Source: Ananas comosus
Lineage: Eukaryota; Streptophyta; Magnoliopsida; Poales; Bromeliaceae
Assembly: GCF_001540865.1 (NCBI RefSeq)
Contig: NC_033639.1
Span: forward strand, 7,224,282-7,288,281
DNA length: 64,000 bases
Direction: 5' to 3'
The number at the start of each line of letters is the position of its first letter. Position 1 is the stretch's first letter. The translations under genes and the position numbers were made by a program. Below the pieces are notes generated by a model. The model was not told the origin of the DNA and made no database searches. It worked only from the letters and a program-made list of their open reading frames with translations. Below, piece by piece: positions 10,857 to 22,383 of this stretch.

Positions 10857-12290
10857 TTGTGAATTTGCATAAAAAATTCACAAGTTTTATTGCTTTTGCA
10901 AAATTGGACCGTATTTTTCAGTTTTGCAGATTCGGACCATATTTTCAGAAAACTAACCAAAATACCCTTATTCTTTTCTCTTTCTCTCTCTCTCTCTCTC
11001 TTTTTAATTCATTCTCTTTTTTTTCTCTCCGAAGAGAGAGGCGGGGGCGGAGGCAGAGGTGGCCTGCCTCGCCTCTACCCCATGCGTCCTCGCTCGCGTC
11101 CGCGTACCACCCGCCATCCTTGCCTTCAACCCCATCATGGTTGCGCTCACTGTCGCCCTTTGGGACGCCCCTCCTCGCCTCCGCCCCATGCGCCCTCTCC
11201 CGCCCCAGCTCACCCCCCGCCTCTTCTCATCTCCGACCCCGCCGAGCTACGTTGTGATCCTCTTTTTTTTTTCTCTCTGAACTTTTTCCACCGCCTCCGC
11301 GGTCCTTCACGATGATAACAAGGACAGCACCGCGTTCTCTAACTCTGACTTCATCCTCCACCTCCACTACAGTAGATTTTTCACCCACTAAATTCACTTT
11401 TGGGAATTCGTCGTTCTCACCACCACCGATGACCACGAAAAGAAAGCGCTTCTCGGCGCCAAGAAGCTCGCTGGCAAGGGAGGGGGCACGCGACCCACCA
11501 TGCCCACAGGGGGTCGACGATGAGCGAAGTGCAGACGTAGGAGAGCGCGACAACGCCGGAGAAGAGGGCGGGGCGGCGACATCCCAGAGGGCAGCGGCGA
11601 GCCCAGCCTCGACTGGGTCGGAGACGAAAAGGGCGGGGGGTGCACGAGAGCATCTCTAGACCTCTGGTCAAGCACTTTTGTTTACTTTAAAAAAAAAATA
11701 AATAAATAAAGGTCAAAAAGTAAAGATTAAGTAACAAGAACTAGAGAAGAAGGAAGAATAATATGAAGTTACGCTATTTTAAAAAAAGTTGTACTGTTAT
11801 AGACGTAAGTTGCACTCTTTGAGATGTAAATTGCATCCTTTAAAATAAAAGTTATACTCCTTAAACGAAAGTTACACTCTTCAAATGTAAGTTATATCTA
11901 AATTTTAATTTTATATAACTTGAATTTTTTATTTCATCTTAAATTTAAAGTTGAAATTTAATTATACGATTTAAATTAAAATTTATAAAATTTTAAAATA
12001 AAATTAAAATTTGAGTTTAAATTGTGAATTAAAGTTAATTTTTGAAATTGAAAATTTTAAAGTAAATGTGAAACATATACTTAAATTTTGGATTTATCAA
12101 AATTTAAAAAATATATAAAAAAATTCAATTTATATTAAAAAAAACAATATATAAGGATATTACAGATATTTTCTAATTAAATATAATATATGAATTTATA
12201 AAATATAATTTTTATTATAAATTTTTGAATAAATATGATATACTAATTTATCTTAATTTGAAAATAAATTAAAATAATTATGACGTGCAT
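10857..12290. mobile_element. Foldback Mutator-like family, diverged partial copy
   Basis: The left terminus 'TTTGCATAAAAAATTCACAAG' type and 'GCAGATTCGGACCATATTTT' match the arms of the 20428 element. They are followed by a CT run, a GC-rich stretch (11045-11640) and an AT-rich part with GTTGCACTCTTTGAG words (11770-11900). No right terminus is recognisable. Open frames in the GC-rich stretch differ from copy to copy and are not credible genes. Confidence 0.6.
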
Positions 12291-12439
12291 TTGCAAGCAT
12301 ACTCAACTAGTTACGTTGTTTCCGATAAATCGAGTTTTGACCGTATCTTTATTACAGCGAAACAAACAGTAAAAGTAATCATTTGCAGCCGAAAACGATT
12401 TCACCCCTCTCCATTTTCATCCAAACATATAGGCCTTAA

Positions 12440-12633
12440 GGGAAACCGCACTTCACTCACAATGCTTGCCAGCCGGTGGCCTGGTGATCATGTTTTTGGC
12501 TGGTGATTGATTTTGATACCAACTGTGACACTCTGCCCTAGGCTCGGCCAGCCCTTTTAATCTCTTAGATTTAGTTATTGCTCAAAATATTATAATCGAG
12601 TTAAGAGCACTCTTCCAAATTCGGTGTGTCACA
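12440..12633 (-). mobile_element. TRIM-like LTR remnant with primer-binding site
   Basis: On the minus strand a 110-bp LTR (12633-12524) starts TGTGACACACC and ends GAGTGTCACA, with matching termini. Directly after it comes GTTGGTATCAAAA, which resembles the initiator-methionine tRNA binding site (TGGTATCAGAGC type) used by many plant LTR elements. Only one LTR and a short piece of internal sequence remain. A small LTR with no genes suggests a TRIM; a deleted Gypsy element is the alternative. Confidence 0.5.
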
Positions 12634-12939
12634 AATCCTGTCCCTCAAACCGTCAACTCGACCCATCCAAGCCTCTCCGCCGGACTTAACCTGTCAACCA
12701 GACCCACGAATTCAAGGTCGATCCAGACCCACAAATTTAGTGGGTGTTCCCAATCAGACCAGGCCGTGCCGACCTAATAATTTCGGGTCTTCAATAACAC
12801 TTTTTATTATATCCCTACGGTCACAGTACTACAGACGCTTTCGTACAGCTTTTACATAAACCACCGGATCAAAATCCGGGAGTTATTAGGGCGCGCGGTT
12901 AGGTCACGACAACACGGACATATGGTGAGCCCACCTCTT

Positions 12940-13103
12940 TTTCTTTTTTTTTTTTTTTTTTGAGAAATAGGTAGCATGCTATCCGCTTCGTTTATTTTAT
13001 TTAAAAATAAATTTAACTAGAAATATGAATCAACTAGAATTTGAATTTGAATCTCGAATACCAACCACCAAGCCCTTTACCACTTGCTCTAGGGACGGTC
13101 GGT
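12940..13103 (-). mobile_element. tRNA-derived SINE, copy 3, with target duplication
   Basis: The best preserved copy. It is flanked by the 10-bp duplication CCCACCTCTT (12930-12939 and 13104-13113). The minus-strand order is head, AGTGGTAAAGGG A-box-like region, a TTCAAATTCTAG B-box-like region, body, GATAGCATGCTACCTATTTC tail and poly-A (T run 12943-12960). It ends about 780 bp beyond the RPB3 stop codon, in the downstream flank. Confidence 0.85.
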
Positions 13104-13113
13104 CCCACCTCTT

Positions 13114-13883
13114 CTTTTTTTTTTAGCAATGTTTTGCGCCCTTGCATGGAGGAAATAAGAGAAACAACTATTATGCAGAAGCATCACAGAAGAAACATGA
13201 AATTACTTCATGGAGCATCACTGAAGAATCAAAAACGCATGAAAATAAAACAGAAGTCGCAGCAAATCGGAACTTTGCTGCATCGAATCTGCGATTTCCA
13301 ATCGATACCCATGAAAGATTAATCACGCAACAACAGTAAACCACAACCCATATGCAACAGCAGTGAACAGAGAGAATTGTTTCAATCAATTAACACAGTT
13401 CTAAATCTAAAAGCATCTGACATTTGAAATCTATGTATAAATTTATGAGAAAATATTAGCAGAAAAAGTTAACTCCGTAAGCGAAGACTCAGAACATTCG
13501 AGAAGGTTCATTCTCGACTATCTGATGTCCCTTGAGGCTGCTTCCTTCACAAAATATATGAGAGCAGAAACACAGCTGGCAAACTTGATGGATAAAATGT
13601 ATTCTGCATGACGCAACAAGCTAGCTACTTTCAACAAACAACAAGGACCGGGAATGTTCTTGAGAAGTACCGAGATATTTTCCATGCAATATAACATCAA
13701 ATAAATAGGCGACGAGGGGCCTCTCGGATGTCAAACTCCGCAAACAAACCCACTCAAAACAGTTCCTAAAACAGTTTAACGAGCACTAGACATAAATATT
13801 AGTCCACTCCCACCACCAGCATGATCTTTTACTAGGTATAGATCTACAAAATGTTCAGATGAACCCACATGCACTTCAGATTA
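13114..13883 (-). other. RPB3 3' flank / probable 3' UTR
   Basis: Follows the RPB3 stop codon. The exact poly-A site cannot be fixed. No other gene seen. Confidence 0.4.
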
Positions 13884-14144
13884 TTAGCCTCCACCATGGA
13901 GGTGAGCACTGAGTTCACCAAGATCGGTGTCTTCTTGAAGGCGAACTGCATCCAACTTCTGCCTAAGGACCTCTATAGCATTGATCACCAATTGGGAAGC
14001 CTTGATCGCACCTGTCGACTCCACCGTGAAAATGAAGCTGTCCTCTTTGGGGTAAATCTCGACGAGCCCCGGCTTGCCCATGGCTTCCGCTTTCTTGATC
14101 ACCTCATCGTCATATGTGTATGCCTCAGGATCAATCACCACCAC
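13884..14144 (-). CDS. NRPB3: RPB3 exon 3 (C-terminal)
   Basis: Acceptor CTGCTAG|GTGG on the minus strand. Encodes '[20 protein letters not shown]' to the C-terminal '[12 protein letters not shown]' and the stop codon. Matches the helical C-terminus that packs against RPB11 in known structures. Confidence 0.95.
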   Translation of the reverse strand: MVVIDPEAYTYDDEVIKKAEAMGKPGLVEIYPKEDSFIFTVESTGAIKASQLVINAIEVLRQKLDAVRLQEDTDLGELSAHLHGGG

Positions 14145-15818
14145 CTAGCAGAGAATCAGTAATCGCAGATTGCGTTTATACAAAACGTGTTTAACGTGTA
14201 CAACATACATCACATTTCGAATGAAACTAGTTTTATAAAATTATAAACTAGGCCAGGTTTGTTATGTATTTGATCAACAACATCAGCATACAATTATAAA
14301 GCTTTTAAACTTCCAAAATGATCTCAATGTTTCAACACGGTAAGAACAAAATTAAGGAAATAACGAAATTAATTAAAAACATCATTTAAAAAAAAAAATT
14401 AAAGCTTCATTCTTACATTGCAAATGAAAAATTGACATAAAGATGAACAGCAGATTTAAGACACTTTAATAGCAGTTATCCTGGAATATAGATCATTTTG
14501 AGAACGATTAGTCAGAGTTTACAGGATGCGAGGAAATGGTTAATGTGAACGGTAGATTAAGTTAGCCTAAAATTTTGTTTAGAGGACGCAAGGATACAAC
14601 TAAATATGCACAAGATGTCTTTGAGGTTATTGAGGCCAATCGCCATTTGTTTTAACGCGTTTCTTCCTAGTCTATTAGCTGCTCCTATGTAATAGACCTG
14701 AAAGAGATAACAAGGAAATGGAAGAGCTAAGACCAAAATCTTCGGAAACCACTTCTTGGCTACCAGCCCTAGATTCCATCTTGGCCTTCTTTTTGTTGGA
14801 TTGAGCATCACTCTAACTATATCTCTTTCTATCAGCATGTTCCTTCCTAAAGCACTTCCATAAGTCATTACTTCACCTGAACTTTATCACCCCACCATAA
14901 TAATGGTTTCTTGCCTTTTATTCCATGTCTCTATCGTCACCCAAAACTTCTTTGCCATATCTAAAAATACTAGTTAGTTGTAATATTCTATAAGTTGGCA
15001 CCCCTTAGCCATTTCTCATTAGTATCCATGATCAATCTCTTCGCGAACATAGCTTGCTTAACCCCTTCACATTCCATTATGTAGTCCCAAAACACTAGTT
15101 CCTTTATTATTTCTCTTCTATTATCTAATAAAACTATCAAGTAGAACTGAACAAAAGCTCCATGTTGCGCCACTCCCTCCCTAAGAATGGTCAATTAAAA
15201 TTTAAGATAGAGAAAAGAGAATATGGTTGATAACAAAGATCTCTCCTAAAAATGATCAAACCGTCATTCCAAAACAAGCATCGGCGGCTATAAGTCAATG
15301 ACAAGTCTAGAAGAAGCCTATCCAGACGTTTCTATCTTGAAAGCCATAATTCCCTTACTTCCAAGATTTCATTTTTTTCAGCATGTTCATCTAAATCTAT
15401 GCCATCAAAGACCCCTATAACAGGAAACTGTTCTCCCACCTCATAAAGATCTTCTTGAAACAGCTTTATCCAATCATATTTTTGGTGCATACTGTATACG
15501 CATTAGTCGCATTTATCACCTGTTATCTGGACACTAACTATATAGCTAATACACCACCATAAATTTGTCAAATTTATAATCTCGCATCAAATAGTTTTAT
15601 CTAAAGTTTTCTCTTCTCACTTCTTATTTGTGCCCTTGTAGACAGAAGGTCTTGAATTGTTGTGCTCTATATATTCTCACTTTGTGACCAACCATCTTTA
15701 GTCTCCAATGAACCCAAAAAAAGAAATTCGATAACTTACTCTACTCAAATCATTGCATGAATTATTTATACCGCATGTAGTATGTGGGAAAAACCCAACA
15801 TACCGATCGTAACGANNC

Positions 15819-15863
<45 letters not shown>

Positions 15864-18414
15864 CAAACAATAGGTGGGGGTGTTTCACTAGTCGCATGCA
15901 TGACATGACATGTGAAACACCCCCACCCACTGGATGAGTTGGGGGGGTGGTGGTGTATGATATACATGCCGGATGGGTTGTACAAGAAGGATTTTACTAT
16001 TTCTAGCGGCTACCCATAAGATATCTAATTTTCTGATTTCTTACCACATGCACTCCAATGGACTTCAATAAAGATGTGGAAAACATTGCATACTATTCAC
16101 GACATCCAAGCATTACTAACCTCACACATCAATACTTCTTGCCAGAGACTAACACAAAATTATACTAGCACCGAACATCCCAAATCATATCTTTTTCTTA
16201 CTATAATACTGGACTAATTTTTCATGTAGCCGGTAGCCATCAGCCCATCACAGCATCTTCATTCAGGTCAATCTTATGATGGCTAAAGCTCTTGAAATAG
16301 TTTCTTCTTGATAAACTAATACATCTGTTGATGTCTTAAAACGCTCGGATTCTTTCCTAGACAGCACATTAGACATCTTAGACAGCGGACAGTATTGAGT
16401 GTCCATCTCCACTTCTTTGGTCAATATCCAATTAAGTTGGGGTAAGTTCTTTAAAAATACTTCAAGACTGCTGCAGGTATGAATAATGGCTATGGTAGTT
16501 TTATTATCATTCTGTTTTCATCTAATACCCTAGCATCAAATACCCAAAAAGAAATAATTAAAGCAAATACTAGCTAGAAGCTAACTGCAGTTACTAGTGA
16601 AAACAAAGAATGTGCCAACCAGCAACTGAAGTGCAACCCTTTAGATTCATCGGAGAAAGCAAAAACAACTGTATGTCATACTCATATAAGTGACTTTCAG
16701 CTTTCGATGATCTCAGTAGCAAAGGAATACAATGCCACAGTCAGCAGAAGCTTAACTATACCCATTACCTACATGACGAATATAAAAGCTGAACTTTGAG
16801 ATTAATTTATTGCCACAATATTTCCTTAATGGCAGTGAACAAAAGCAAAAAAGTTAGACCAGTACCCATTATGCTGAATTCAAGAAGGGAACTGACCTGT
16901 TGGGTGTTCGGATCAATATCAAAAACTTTGGTAGGGCTGCTCTCAACCCAGCTGCTTTTCTCTTCAAGTGTTAAAGTTTCCATCATTTCTTCATTGATAT
17001 GAATTGAAGGCTCATACATAAAAGTGACGGTAGCAGCAGGCGACCATTTTGCATGGTCCTTGCCAATCCCTTTCCTTGCAATTGCTCGAAGCCTTAGTTC
17101 TTGCCCACGACGCAACTTCACAATAATTATGCCCCTATGGTTAGCGTATTCCACGATTAGAAATCTCTTAATTGAGATATAAATCCACTTAAAACAAGTC
17201 CATTCCACGTGTGGAAATGCTTAAAGAAAAGGGATAACTGTTAATTCAGGGCTGTCGCCTTGATTAAACTAGAAAATAAAACAAAAGAAATATGATTCTC
17301 TTATGCTGTTTGGATGAGTAGAAGAGGGAAAAGAGAAAACAATCTTTTATTAGTGTTCTTTTCTCTTCTCTCCCTTTCTCTCCATTTTCCTCTTTCTCTC
17401 GCGTTCTTCTTCCTTCTCTCTTAAATTTTCTATCCAAACAAGAGAGAATAAATCTCTTCACTAAAACCCCTTTTTTATCTCTCTCTCACACACTCTCTCT
17501 CTCTCTATTTTCTTGTTTCTCTCACGGTCTTCTACTTGCTCTCTTGTTTGAATACGGAGAAAAACGGTTTTTTTCATATAATTTAACATCTCTCTCCATT
17601 TTCTTCTTTCTCCCATGTTCTTCTTCTTCTTTCTATCTTAAAATTTATATCCAAACAAGAGGAAATAAATTTCAGGGGTTAAGGGCATAACAAAGCCAAA
17701 GGATTAAGCATCAAAATTTCTATACTTCCCCGCTTTTTTCTCCACACTTCTCCATCCAAACAGAGCATTTAGCTTCTAACGCTACAAGATACCTCCTCCT
17801 TAGTCCTTGGTAGTAGGAAATTAGGGTTGGAGCAATGCGGAGTTGAGGATCGGATCGAGAGGATTGCGATGTTGTTGTTACCTCTGGTCGGCGGCGGTGG
17901 AGTCGTAGGAGGTGGGGTCGGCGTCGAGGGCGCGGGCGACGTCGACGGGGCAGACCTTGGGGTCGGTGGAGCGGAGGTCGGCGGAGGTGACGTCGAGGGT
18001 CTGGTCGGCGTCGCAGCGGACGGCGAGGTGGAACTCGACGGAGCAGTACTCGCACTGGCCGTCGCCATCGCAGGCGTCGCAGTCGCGGGAGAAGCGCATG
18101 GCCATGGCGGCGTCGCTGGTGAGCGGGACGAGGCCGAGGCGGTGCGCGATGAACTCGTCGTTGAGCACCGACGAGTTCACCTCCACCTCCACCAGGTCGA
18201 TTGCCACCGTCGGCACCTCCGCCAGCATCACCCGCCGCAGCGCGTTCGCCACGCTCGCGTCCGTCTCCCGCAGCTCGAACTTCGCGTACTCGTCCCGCAG
18301 CTCCCGTATCCGCACCTTCGGAAACCGCTGGTACGACGCCCCACCCCCACCCCCACCCCCACCCCCACCCCCGNNNNNNNNNNNNNNNCCGCCCCCCCCG
18401 CCGCCGCGGTCCAT
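13884..18414 (-). CDS. NRPB3: DNA-directed RNA polymerase II subunit RPB3
   Basis: Third-largest subunit of RNA polymerase II, which pairs with RPB11 to start assembly of the enzyme in the nucleus; in plants the same subunit can also serve Pol IV and V. The three exons are 18414-17882, 17134-16897 and 14144-13884, with GT-AG introns of 747 and 2752 bp and matching phases. The 343-residue product (placeholders included) runs from '[12 protein letters not shown]' through the RPB3/alpha-like dimerisation core '[19 protein letters not shown]', the zinc-binding '[13 protein letters not shown]' and '[17 protein letters not shown]' to '[19 protein letters not shown]'. Plant RPB3 is about 319 residues; the excess is mainly a glycine tract after the first residues, interrupted by 15 N. 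No frameshift is seen. The start is the ATG directly before the glycine tract. GC-rich exon 1 is typical of commelinid monocots. Confidence 0.95.
14557..15475 (-). pseudogene. Degenerate coding remnant in RPB3 intron 2, unidentified
   Basis: Minus-strand pieces of protein-like sequence follow one another with stops and frame changes: a 15.47-15.31 kb part reading '[20 protein letters not shown]', then '[19 protein letters not shown]' (15194-14988) and '[16 protein letters not shown]' (14868-14557). The composition looks coding rather than intronic. I cannot name the family; a retroelement or captured gene piece is possible. Confidence 0.3.
15816..15862. repeat. CA microsatellite beside a two-N gap
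   Basis: About 20 CA units directly after NN at 15816-15817, inside RPB3 intron 2. Confidence 0.9.
16897..17134 (-). CDS. NRPB3: RPB3 exon 2
   Basis: Acceptor CCATAG|GGGC and donor CAACAG|GTCAG on the minus strand. Encodes '[13 protein letters not shown]' to '[10 protein letters not shown]', a conserved central stretch. Phase 2 in, phase 0 out. Confidence 0.95.
17882..18414 (-). CDS. NRPB3: RPB3 exon 1
   Basis: Encodes residues 1-177 plus two bases of the next codon, including the glycine tract, the dimerisation core and the zinc-binding cysteines. The donor reads CAGAG|GTAAC on the minus strand. The 15-N gap (18374-18388) leaves the exact glycine count unknown. Confidence 0.93.
18339..18373 (-). 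repeat. (GGGGGT)n tract in RPB3 codons, G-quadruplex candidate
   Basis: Six G4-5 runs in a row on the coding strand, encoding glycine, ending at the 15-N gap. Such a tract can form a G-quadruplex in DNA or in mRNA close to the start codon. The gap itself probably reflects failed sequencing through it. Confidence 0.7.
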
Positions 18415-18599
18415 CCGCCGCCGCCGACCTTCTTCTTCTTCTTCCTCTGCTTCGCCCTTCTCCCTTCCTCCTCTTCTCTTTCGGGTTTCGCCTCCTCGAC
18501 GAAGGCAAGGGAATATGGGGTTTAAAGGGCTTCTTGCGGACCGGGCGATGATGGCCTTCGAGCCGGATCGAACCCGAAACTGAGGGAGGCTAGGATTGA

Positions 18600-19263
18600 C
18601 GGATCTTAAATTCTGGTGATGCCTGCGTGCTTTAAAATTTTGGAGTTAATAATTTCATTCGGCTTCCAATAACAAATATATTCCTACAAACTTTAATTTT
18701 TTATATTTATTTATTTTTTTGATTTGTTGCCATCAGAATCTTATTTATTTAAACCCTAAATTCTATTTTTTTTAAAATAAATAAATAAAATAATATTTGG
18801 CCTTCTTTCATAAAAAATCGGCTAGTTTTGTTTTTTTTGCAAACTTATTTATTTTTTAAAAAATTTTGCATATTTGGCCTTTCCAAACGAAGCCTAAATC
18901 CTTTTGTATCAAGCATTCCTCTATCTTGTTTTTCTATCATTGTACAAAATATGCAATATTTCATATCCGATCCGGACCTAATCCGAACCCGATTAAATAT
19001 AGATAGCATACGAGTGAGAAAATCACCCGTTGAAGTTTTAGATATGGGTCCATATGACTTATTTCTCTCTCTGGACGCGAGCACTTTTTATAGGCTTATG
19101 ACCTTGCTTGAGTAAATAGAAAAAAAATCAATTATATTAGATGCCTGAGATGACTTGGACTCAAGATTTTTTATTATAATATCATATTAAATTAGGTAAA
19201 ATAATTATTATTTTTTAAAAGTTCAAACTCGCAAAGAACAATAATTTTAATACTATATTTAAA
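18600..19263. other. Region upstream of RPB3, nothing recognised
   Basis: AT-rich sequence beyond the RPB3 5' end. The RPB3 promoter should start here (minus strand), but no clear TATA box or other element stands out. Confidence 0.4.
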
Positions 19264-19975
19264 AAGATCTACATGCTCCGAGCCTACAACTAGCTAATAA
19301 TATAAAGAGAAAAATATTGTATATATTCATCGTGTTATGGTAATAATAAAATAGGATAATTGTCTATATACCTATCAAAATTTCGGAAATATCTAATTTT
19401 TCTTTTTTGTGTTTCCAATATATCTCTTATATGCTCATCAGTTATTCAAAAATACCCTCGTAGTTATCACCAGTTAAGTTATTTCGGATTAAATATGAGT
19501 TAAATATATGTGAGAGTTAAAAAAATTACGATACTTCCTTTGCCCCTAATTTAGGGCAAATAAGAAAAGTTAGTGGCGGTAGAAGGATATATTTGAAAAG
19601 ATAAAAAATTAAAATATTTTTTTTGCCTCTGACTTATAAGGACAAATAAGACAAATTTGTGATAGTAGAATGGTATATTAGAAATGGCAAAATAATAATT
19701 TTACAGAGATAACGATTATTGCTAACAGCTCACTAACAAAATTTAACTCTAAAAATATATTTGAAATAACTTGGAACGTAAAAAAAGTATTTTTAATATT
19801 AACTTTTTTAAAAAAATAAATCAAAAAGTTGAAAACTTTTAGGGGTATATAAACAATTGCCTCTAATAAAATGTGTACTTAGCCTATCTAATTGCGACAA
19901 AAGTTGTGCTGTGTATCAAAAATAATTACCATCACAACAAAAAGTACATGATATCAGGAATACAGTGTATGGGGG
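19264..19975 (+). pseudogene. Relic of a kynurenine-formamidase 3' UTR, split by a MITE
   Basis: Bases 19268-19352 plus 19873-19975 align at roughly 80% with 57533-57720, which lies just after the formamidase stop codon. Shared words include 'AAAGAGAAAAAT', 'TTAGCCTATCTAAT', 'AAAAGTTGTGCT' and 'ACATGATATCAGGAATACA'. No matching coding exon is found upstream. This is best read as the remains of a second, tandem copy of the gene. Confidence 0.6.
19353..19863. mobile_element. Mutator-type MITE, 511 bp, with 9-bp target duplication
   Basis: Ends AGGATAATTGTCTATATACC and, reverse-complemented, GAGGCAATTGTTTATATACC. The perfect 9-bp duplication TAATAAAAT flanks it (19344-19352, 19864-19872). The paralogous site at 57610-57618 has a single TAATAAAAT and no element, so both the insertion and its boundaries are confirmed within the window. 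Same family as 773-3507. Confidence 0.9.
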
Positions 19976-20427
19976 TGTTTGACCTAGCTTCTCAAAAGTG
20001 ATTTCGAACCCAAAATTGCTTTTGAGCTCAGTAGAGCGTCTGGAAACGACAGATAAAAAATCCGATTCTGCTTTTCAGAATCAGAAAACTGATTTTGAAA
20101 GCTCTAGAATCAGAAATAGAAAAAAGCTGCTTTTCCAAAACTGAATCTGATTTTGAACTCAAACTTCAAATTTTTACTTTTATTTTAGATTCAAAGTATA
20201 AATCAAATATTAAATTTTAAATTTTAAATTTTAAATTAAATTTAAATTTTGACATTTCAGTTTTTAAAACTTAAATTTAAAATTTTGAAAATTTAATTAA
20301 AGAAAGGGTCTATTGAGTTATTTGATCAAATTTAAAGGATGTTTACAAAAGAGATGAAGTTTAGGAGGTTTTTGTACAATTTTCACCTGATTTTATTTAT
20401 AATCATCATAATTTTTATTTATTTTAA
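19976..20427. repeat. MITE-like fragment and AT-rich flank
   Basis: Starts GGGGGTGTTTGACCTAGC and is rich in 'AATCTGATTTTGAA' and 'CAGAATCAGAAA' words, as in Harbinger/hAT-type MITEs. The last 37 bases (20391-20427) recur at 24391-24426. Confidence 0.45.
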
Positions 20428-22234
20428 GGCCCAATTTGTATAAAAAATCCACTAGTTTTGGGCTTTTGCAAAACCTGGCCACCTTTTTCGTTTTTGCAGA
20501 TTCGGTCCGCTTTTTCAGCAAACTGACCAAAATACCCTTATTACTTTTTCTCTCTCCTCTTTTTTTTTCTCGACCCCCCACCTTCCTCGCCTCCGACCCC
20601 ACCGAGGCCGCGTCGCGACTCTGTTTTTTTTTTACCGTCTCCGACAACGACGCTTCTCTCGCCCTTCCCCACCCTTCTTATCCTCTCCCTCTCCCTCTCC
20701 CTCTTTCTTTGCCGCCTCCGACTACGACGCATCTTCGCCGACGCCGACACTGTGGAGGTCGCTGCGGCGCTGCAGAACGGGGGGTCTTTAGCGGCGTCGT
20801 CGCTGACGCCGTGGCCGTTGGCAGAGAGGGGTGACAACAAAAAATTATAGAAGAAATAAGAAAAAAAAAATAAAGATAAAAAATTATAGAAAAAGAAAGA
20901 TAAATATGAAACTGCACCGTTAAAAAAAATTATACTGTTTTAAAAAAATATTGCACTATTATAGACATAAGTTGTACTACTTAAGTGTAAACTGCAGTTT
21001 TAAGATGAAAATTACACTCTTTAAATAAAAATTACACTATTTGAGAGATATTTACACTGTTTTTACTCTTATTGCACTCTTTCAGATGTAAACTGTATAT
21101 ATTAAGATGAAAGTTGCACTTTTTAAATGAAAGTTACACTCTTTGAGAAATATTTACACGGTTTCTCCTTTTGTTGCACTCTTTGAGATGTCAACTGCAC
21201 CCTTTTAAGAGATATTTATACTGCTTCTCCTCTTGTTGCACTATTTCTTTTCTTATTACACTATTTTTTCTCTTAAACTGCACTCTTTAAGAGGAGAAAT
21301 AGTGTAACAAGAGAAGAAATAGTGCAACAAGAGGAGAAATAGTATAAAATCTCTTAAAGGGATGCAGTTTATATCTCAAAGAGTGCAAGAAGAAGAAAAA
21401 ATAGTATAAATATCTCTCAAAGAGTGCAACTTTCGTTTAAAGAGTGTAACTTTCATTTTAATAGATGTAGTTGACATTTGAAAGAGTGCAATAAGAGAAG
21501 AAACAGTGTAAATATCTTCGAAAGAGTATATTTTTCGTTTAAAAAGTGTAATTTTCATCTTAAAACTGCAGTTTACATCTTAATAGTGTAACGTTCTTTT
21601 AAAATAGTGCAATTTTATTTTAACGGTGCAATTTCATCTTCACCTTTCTTTTTCTATAATCTTTTATCATTATTTTTTTTTTCTTGTTTCTTCTATAATT
21701 TTTTTGGTCACCCCTCTCTGCCAGCGTCGGCGACAACGCAGCTAAGAACCCCTGCTCCAAGGCTGCAGCGCCGCAGCGACCTCCACGGTGTCGGCGTCGA
21801 CAAAGATGCGTCGTCGTCGAAGGCGGCAGAGGAAGAGGGAGAGAGAGAGGACGAGAAGGACGAGGAACGGTGAGAGAGGCCTCGTCGTCGGAGATGGTGG
21901 AGGAGAGTCGGAGAGAAAAAAAAAAAGAGTTGCGACGCGGCCTTGGTGGAGTCGAAGGTGAGGAAGGTGGGGGTGCGCGGGTGAGGGCGAGGGCGAGGGC
22001 GTGAGGGTGAGAGGCGAGGCGGGCCATTTCCGCTTCCGCTTCTGCCTTCGCTGCCTCTTCGACGAGAGAAAAAAAATGAACGAAAAAGAAAAGAGGAGAG
22101 AGAAAGAGGAGAGAGAAAGGTAAAAGAGTATTTTGGTCAGGCGGCTGAAAAAACGGACCGAATCTGCAATAGCGAAAAACGTGGTCCGATTTTGCAAAAG
22201 CCCAAAATTAATGAATTTTTCATGCAAATTGGCC
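20428..22234. mobile_element. Long-armed foldback Mutator-like element (copy E1)
   Basis: Ends GGCCCAATTTGTATAAAAAA and, reverse-complemented, GGCCAATTTGCATGAAAAAT. The perfect 9-bp duplication TTATTTTAA (20419-20427, 22235-22243) marks it as Mutator-like. The two arms, about 500-600 bp each, are near reverse complements: CT-rich, then GC-rich, then a 'GAGAGGGGTGACAACAAAAA' boundary. The centre (20.92-21.6 kb) is an AT-rich quasi-palindrome of GTGTAA/TTGCACT words. No transposase, so non-autonomous. Confidence 0.85.
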
Positions 22235-22383
22235 TTATTTTAATTTATATTATCACAATGAATTAAATTTTGAATTTTTATCCAATTAAGTTGCAATATA
22301 TTAAAATCAATTGCATCCATCCAAAAACATTAAAAGGAATAAAATATTAGTTTTTAAATTTAAAGATTGTCATTTTGTGATAN

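Noticed and set aside
10835..11675. Open frames up to 141 residues in the GC-rich block
   Set aside because: Part of the foldback transposon arm; the equivalent frames in other copies differ and are broken.
17720..18583. Long plus-strand and alternate minus-strand frames over RPB3 exon 1
   Set aside because: Shadows of the GC-rich RPB3 exon; only the 18414-17878 frame matches the protein family.
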